Of a stretch of DNA of 16,324 nt, positions 14,056-16,324 are shown piece by piece. Both the position numbers and the translations under genes were made by a program. Each line of letters opens with the position of its first letter. Positions within the stretch are counted from its first letter, which is position 1. This DNA is from an uncultured Bacteroidota bacterium (GTDB taxonomy: Bacteria; Bacteroidota; Bacteroidia; Chitinophagales; Chitinophagaceae), in NCBI GenBank assembly GCA_946479055.1, contig CAMLEX010000017.1:1-16324 (forward strand), in the 5' to 3' direction. The notes beneath the pieces are model-generated. The model made no database searches. It saw nothing but the letters and a program-made list of their open reading frames with translations, and was not told the DNA's origin.

Positions 14056-16324
14056 TTAAAAAGTAACATTTAAACCAAACACCCATGTCCGCGATCTTGG
14101 ATAGGCCGCAAAATCAACTCCCGGTGTTAATGGGTCTGACCTGCGGGCTGTAACATCCGGATCATAACCTGAATAATTGGTAATAGTTGCAAGATTATTT
14201 ACAGTACCAAATACTCTTAAAGTGGAGATCTTTATTTTGTTCAGCAAATTCCGGGGCAATGTATAACCAAGTGTAAGGTTATTAAAACGCAGGTAAGTAC
14301 CATCTTCAACAGCCCAGGAATGTAACCACCAGCGCTGCACCCTTACCGGTGTCCACATGGTAGCATTAGCGTTTAGTTTGGCGAGATCGGCGGGGTCGGT
14401 TACTCTTTGGCCCTGGTCATTAATATTCGTAAACCTATCCTTCATGCTATTCAGCATATTCAGGTTAGAGAATGCACCATCAGTCCATTCAATTTTATTA
14501 GCATTATAAATATCATTCCCTACTACAAAATTCACAAAGACACTAAGATCAAAATTTCCGTACATGAACTGGTTATTCCATCCGCCGGTAAATTTAGGGT
14601 TGGCATTACCAATTATTGTTCTGTCTGATGTGGTAATAGTTCCGTCGCCATTCAGGTCTTTCCACTTGAGCATACCTGGCTGTGGCGTTCCATACACTCC
14701 ATTGAAAGCTACACCTGGTTTGATGGTATAGGCAGCTGTCGCAGCATTGTAATCGAATTCATCTATTTTATAAAATCCATCAGTAATAAATCCATACATA
14801 AGGCCAGCAGGCTCACCCACTTTTACGAGGTAATCGGGTACACCATCACTACCCTGCCAGCCGGAATTACGTTCTAATTGTTCAACGCCGCCCAGGTTTT
14901 CAACCTTATTTTTATTAAAGGCAATGTTGAAATTTGTTGTCCATGTAAAGTTCTTTTTGGAAACAGGAGTTGCGCCAATTTGAAATTCTACTCCCCCATT
15001 AGATGTTGACCCTATATTCTGTATCTGGCTATTGTAACCGGTGGTAGGCGGTATTGCAACGTCCAGTAAAAGATCTTTAGCTGAGTTTTTATAAATATCC
15101 ATACTAAACTGAACTCTGTTATTAAACATAGAAAGATCCAAACCAAAATTGCTTGTTGTATTTTTTTCCCAGCGCAAATCAGGATTGGCTAAAGCTGAAG
15201 GTGCAAGCCCGGGTAATATGGAATGATTTAATGCATATTGTCCCGTCACTCCATATAATTGCTGGTATAGCAGATCGCCAATACGATCATTACCGACAGC
15301 GCCATATCCAAATCGAAGTTTTGCATCACTGATCCAGGATAGCTTTTCCATGAATTTTTCTCTGGAAAACCGCCAGGCAACCGAACCTGAAGGAAATACC
15401 AATGTTCCGTTGTCAGAACTGAATTTAGAAGAACGATCAGCCCTGATATTGAAATTGGCAAGGTATTTATCATCGTAAGCATAACTAGCCCTGCCAAAAA
15501 AAGAAAATAAGCGATAAGGCGGGGCCACAAAAGAAGTAGGCAAAGGTTGTGATGAACCTGTTGGTGCAGCACCAAGTCCCATATTGGCCAATGCTTTTTC
15601 AGGACTAATGTCCGCAGGAAAATAACGGGTTTCAAAAGATGATTGTTTAGAGCGACGATCAACCATTTCTTCTCCGGCCAATACACTTATATCATGATGG
15701 CCTTTATAATTGTTAAGGGTGTACTGCAGTGTATTTGAATTGCTGAGTGTATAATTGTTTTGTGTACCGATGGATGCTACAGGCAGTGAAGCAGAATTTC
15801 TTGCAGTACTGGTGATCTTGCTAAAGAAAAGATCTGTCCGGGTTGTAGAATTATCAAATCCGAATGTGGACCGGAACACCAGGTTTTTAATTACATTATA
15901 ATTAAAATATCCTGTCAGGTAAGTAGCCTTTGTTTCCTGCCTCCTGTATTCTGCCTGCGTAAGAAGAACCGGGTTGGTGGCTCCGGCTGATGCCAGGTAA
16001 TAGGCTTCATCAAAATCATCAATACCGCCATTGGGAGTTGGTATTTCAAAAGGACGATAATTGATAGTATGTCGTAAGCGGTTGGTGGCCCTGGTTCCGC
16101 TATTGGTAGTCCCTACACCTTTTATTTTCTGGTCAAGGTATCGGGCAGTCATACCTACTTTCACTTTGTCTGATACCTTATGATCTAATTTGAAGTTTAT
16201 GAGGTTTCTGTCAAAACCTGATTCAATCTGAATACCCTCTTCCCTGTTGGCAGTAGCGCTAAGGTTGAAACTGGTATTCTGGTTGCCACCGTTTACGGAA
16301 ACATTATGATTCTGAAATTTAGCT
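14056..16324 (-). CDS. SusC/RagA-family TonB-linked outer-membrane protein (5' end off window)
   Basis: The C-terminal 755 residues of a SusC-type TonB-dependent transporter that imports oligosaccharides across the outer membrane with its SusD partner. The frame is open without interruption to the right edge of the window, so the apparent GTG start at 16164 is not real. The visible part is beta-barrel: alternating strands, INIRADRSSKF-like motifs (ANFNIRADRSSKFSSDNG), RFGYGAVGNDRIGD, the KNFTWTTNFNIAFNKNKVENLG strand and a terminal strand ending RTWVFGLNVTF with the expected last Phe. The plug domain, carboxypeptidase-like N-terminal domain, TonB box and any signal peptide lie outside the window, as does the promoter of the operon. 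Confidence 0.97.
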   Translation of the reverse strand, partial: AKFQNHNVSVNGGNQNTSFNLSATANREEGIQIESGFDRNLINFKLDHKVSDKVKVGMTARYLDQKIKGVGTTNSGTRATNRLRHTINYRPFEIPTPNGGIDDFDEAYYLASAGATNPVLLTQAEYRRQETKATYLTGYFNYNVIKNLVFRSTFGFDNSTTRTDLFFSKITSTARNSASLPVASIGTQNNYTLSNSNTLQYTLNNYKGHHDISVLAGEEMVDRRSKQSSFETRYFPADISPEKALANMGLGAAPTGSSQPLPTSFVAPPYRLFSFFGRASYAYDDKYLANFNIRADRSSKFSSDNGTLVFPSGSVAWRFSREKFMEKLSWISDAKLRFGYGAVGNDRIGDLLYQQLYGVTGQYALNHSILPGLAPSALANPDLRWEKNTTSNFGLDLSMFNNRVQFSMDIYKNSAKDLLLDVAIPPTTGYNSQIQNIGSTSNGGVEFQIGATPVSKKNFTWTTNFNIAFNKNKVENLGGVEQLERNSGWQGSDGVPDYLVKVGEPAGLMYGFITDGFYKIDEFDYNAATAAYTIKPGVAFNGVYGTPQPGMLKWKDLNGDGTITTSDRTIIGNANPKFTGGWNNQFMYGNFDLSVFVNFVVGNDIYNANKIEWTDGAFSNLNMLNSMKDRFTNINDQGQRVTDPADLAKLNANATMWTPVRVQRWWLHSWAVEDGTYLRFNNLTLGYTLPRNLLNKIKISTLRVFGTVNNLATITNYSGYDPDVTARRSDPLTPGVDFAAYPRSRTWVFGLNVTF

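Noticed and set aside
16164..16164. GTG at 16164 as the start of the SusC-like gene
   Set aside because: The same frame stays open for 53 more codons to the window edge with SusC-like barrel sequence, so the gene simply continues outside.
1..16324. CRISPR array, tRNA or rRNA genes, insertion-sequence transposase
   Set aside because: No regularly spaced repeats, no tRNA-like cloverleaf or rRNA sequence, and no transposase motif were seen on either strand.

Overview
The window is a fragment of a Bacteroidota polysaccharide utilisation locus, probably from a soil or plant-associated member of the Chitinophagaceae or a close relative. The evidence is a SusC/SusD pair, Bacteroidota-type secretion signals and lipoboxes, AT-rich start regions without clear Shine-Dalgarno sequences, and a GxxExxY-family gene. 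The genus is inferred from protein style only. Every gene I can support is on the minus strand, so transcription runs from right (16324) to left (1).

Region 1 (about 6975-16324) is a pectin module. In transcription order it holds a SusC-like TonB-dependent transporter (5' end off the window), a SusD-like glycan-binding lipoprotein, a predicted hairpin, a PL1-type pectate lyase lipoprotein, a rhamnogalacturonan-acetylesterase-like SGNH esterase, a pectin methylesterase, an alpha/beta-hydrolase esterase and a second pectin methylesterase. Two ATGA overlaps show tight coupling. Together these would bind pectin at the surface, strip methyl and acetyl esters, cut the galacturonan backbone and import oligomers.

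Region 2 (about 1003-6823) is a 6-deoxyhexose (L-fucose, possibly L-rhamnose) module. It holds a FucP-type MFS symporter, a RhaM-family mutarotase, a BDH2-like SDR (2-keto-3-deoxy-fuconate dehydrogenase candidate), an FAH-family hydrolase, a COG3618 lactonase and an SDR sugar dehydrogenase. This is the non-phosphorylating oxidative route to pyruvate and lactate, lacking only the sugar-acid dehydratase, which is not in the window. A partial GH43 glycosidase follows at 1-789 and runs off the left edge.

The most unusual layer lies between the fucose genes. Four consecutive gene junctions carry paired inverted repeats or palindromes of at least three families: a GxxExxY nuclease-fold gene framed by 17-bp inverted repeats (1824-2318), two head-to-head pairs of a C-run/palindrome repeat flanking the FAH gene (3151-3316 and 4167-4370), and a long hairpin (5160-5212). 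These repeats supply or abut the stop codons of three consecutive genes and appear to have rewritten the N-terminus of the lactonase. A second oddity is the SDR sugar dehydrogenase, whose catalytic lysine is replaced by asparagine (YAAAN instead of YxxxK). No intergenic stretch exceeds 300 bases; the largest are 790-1002 and 6824-6974.
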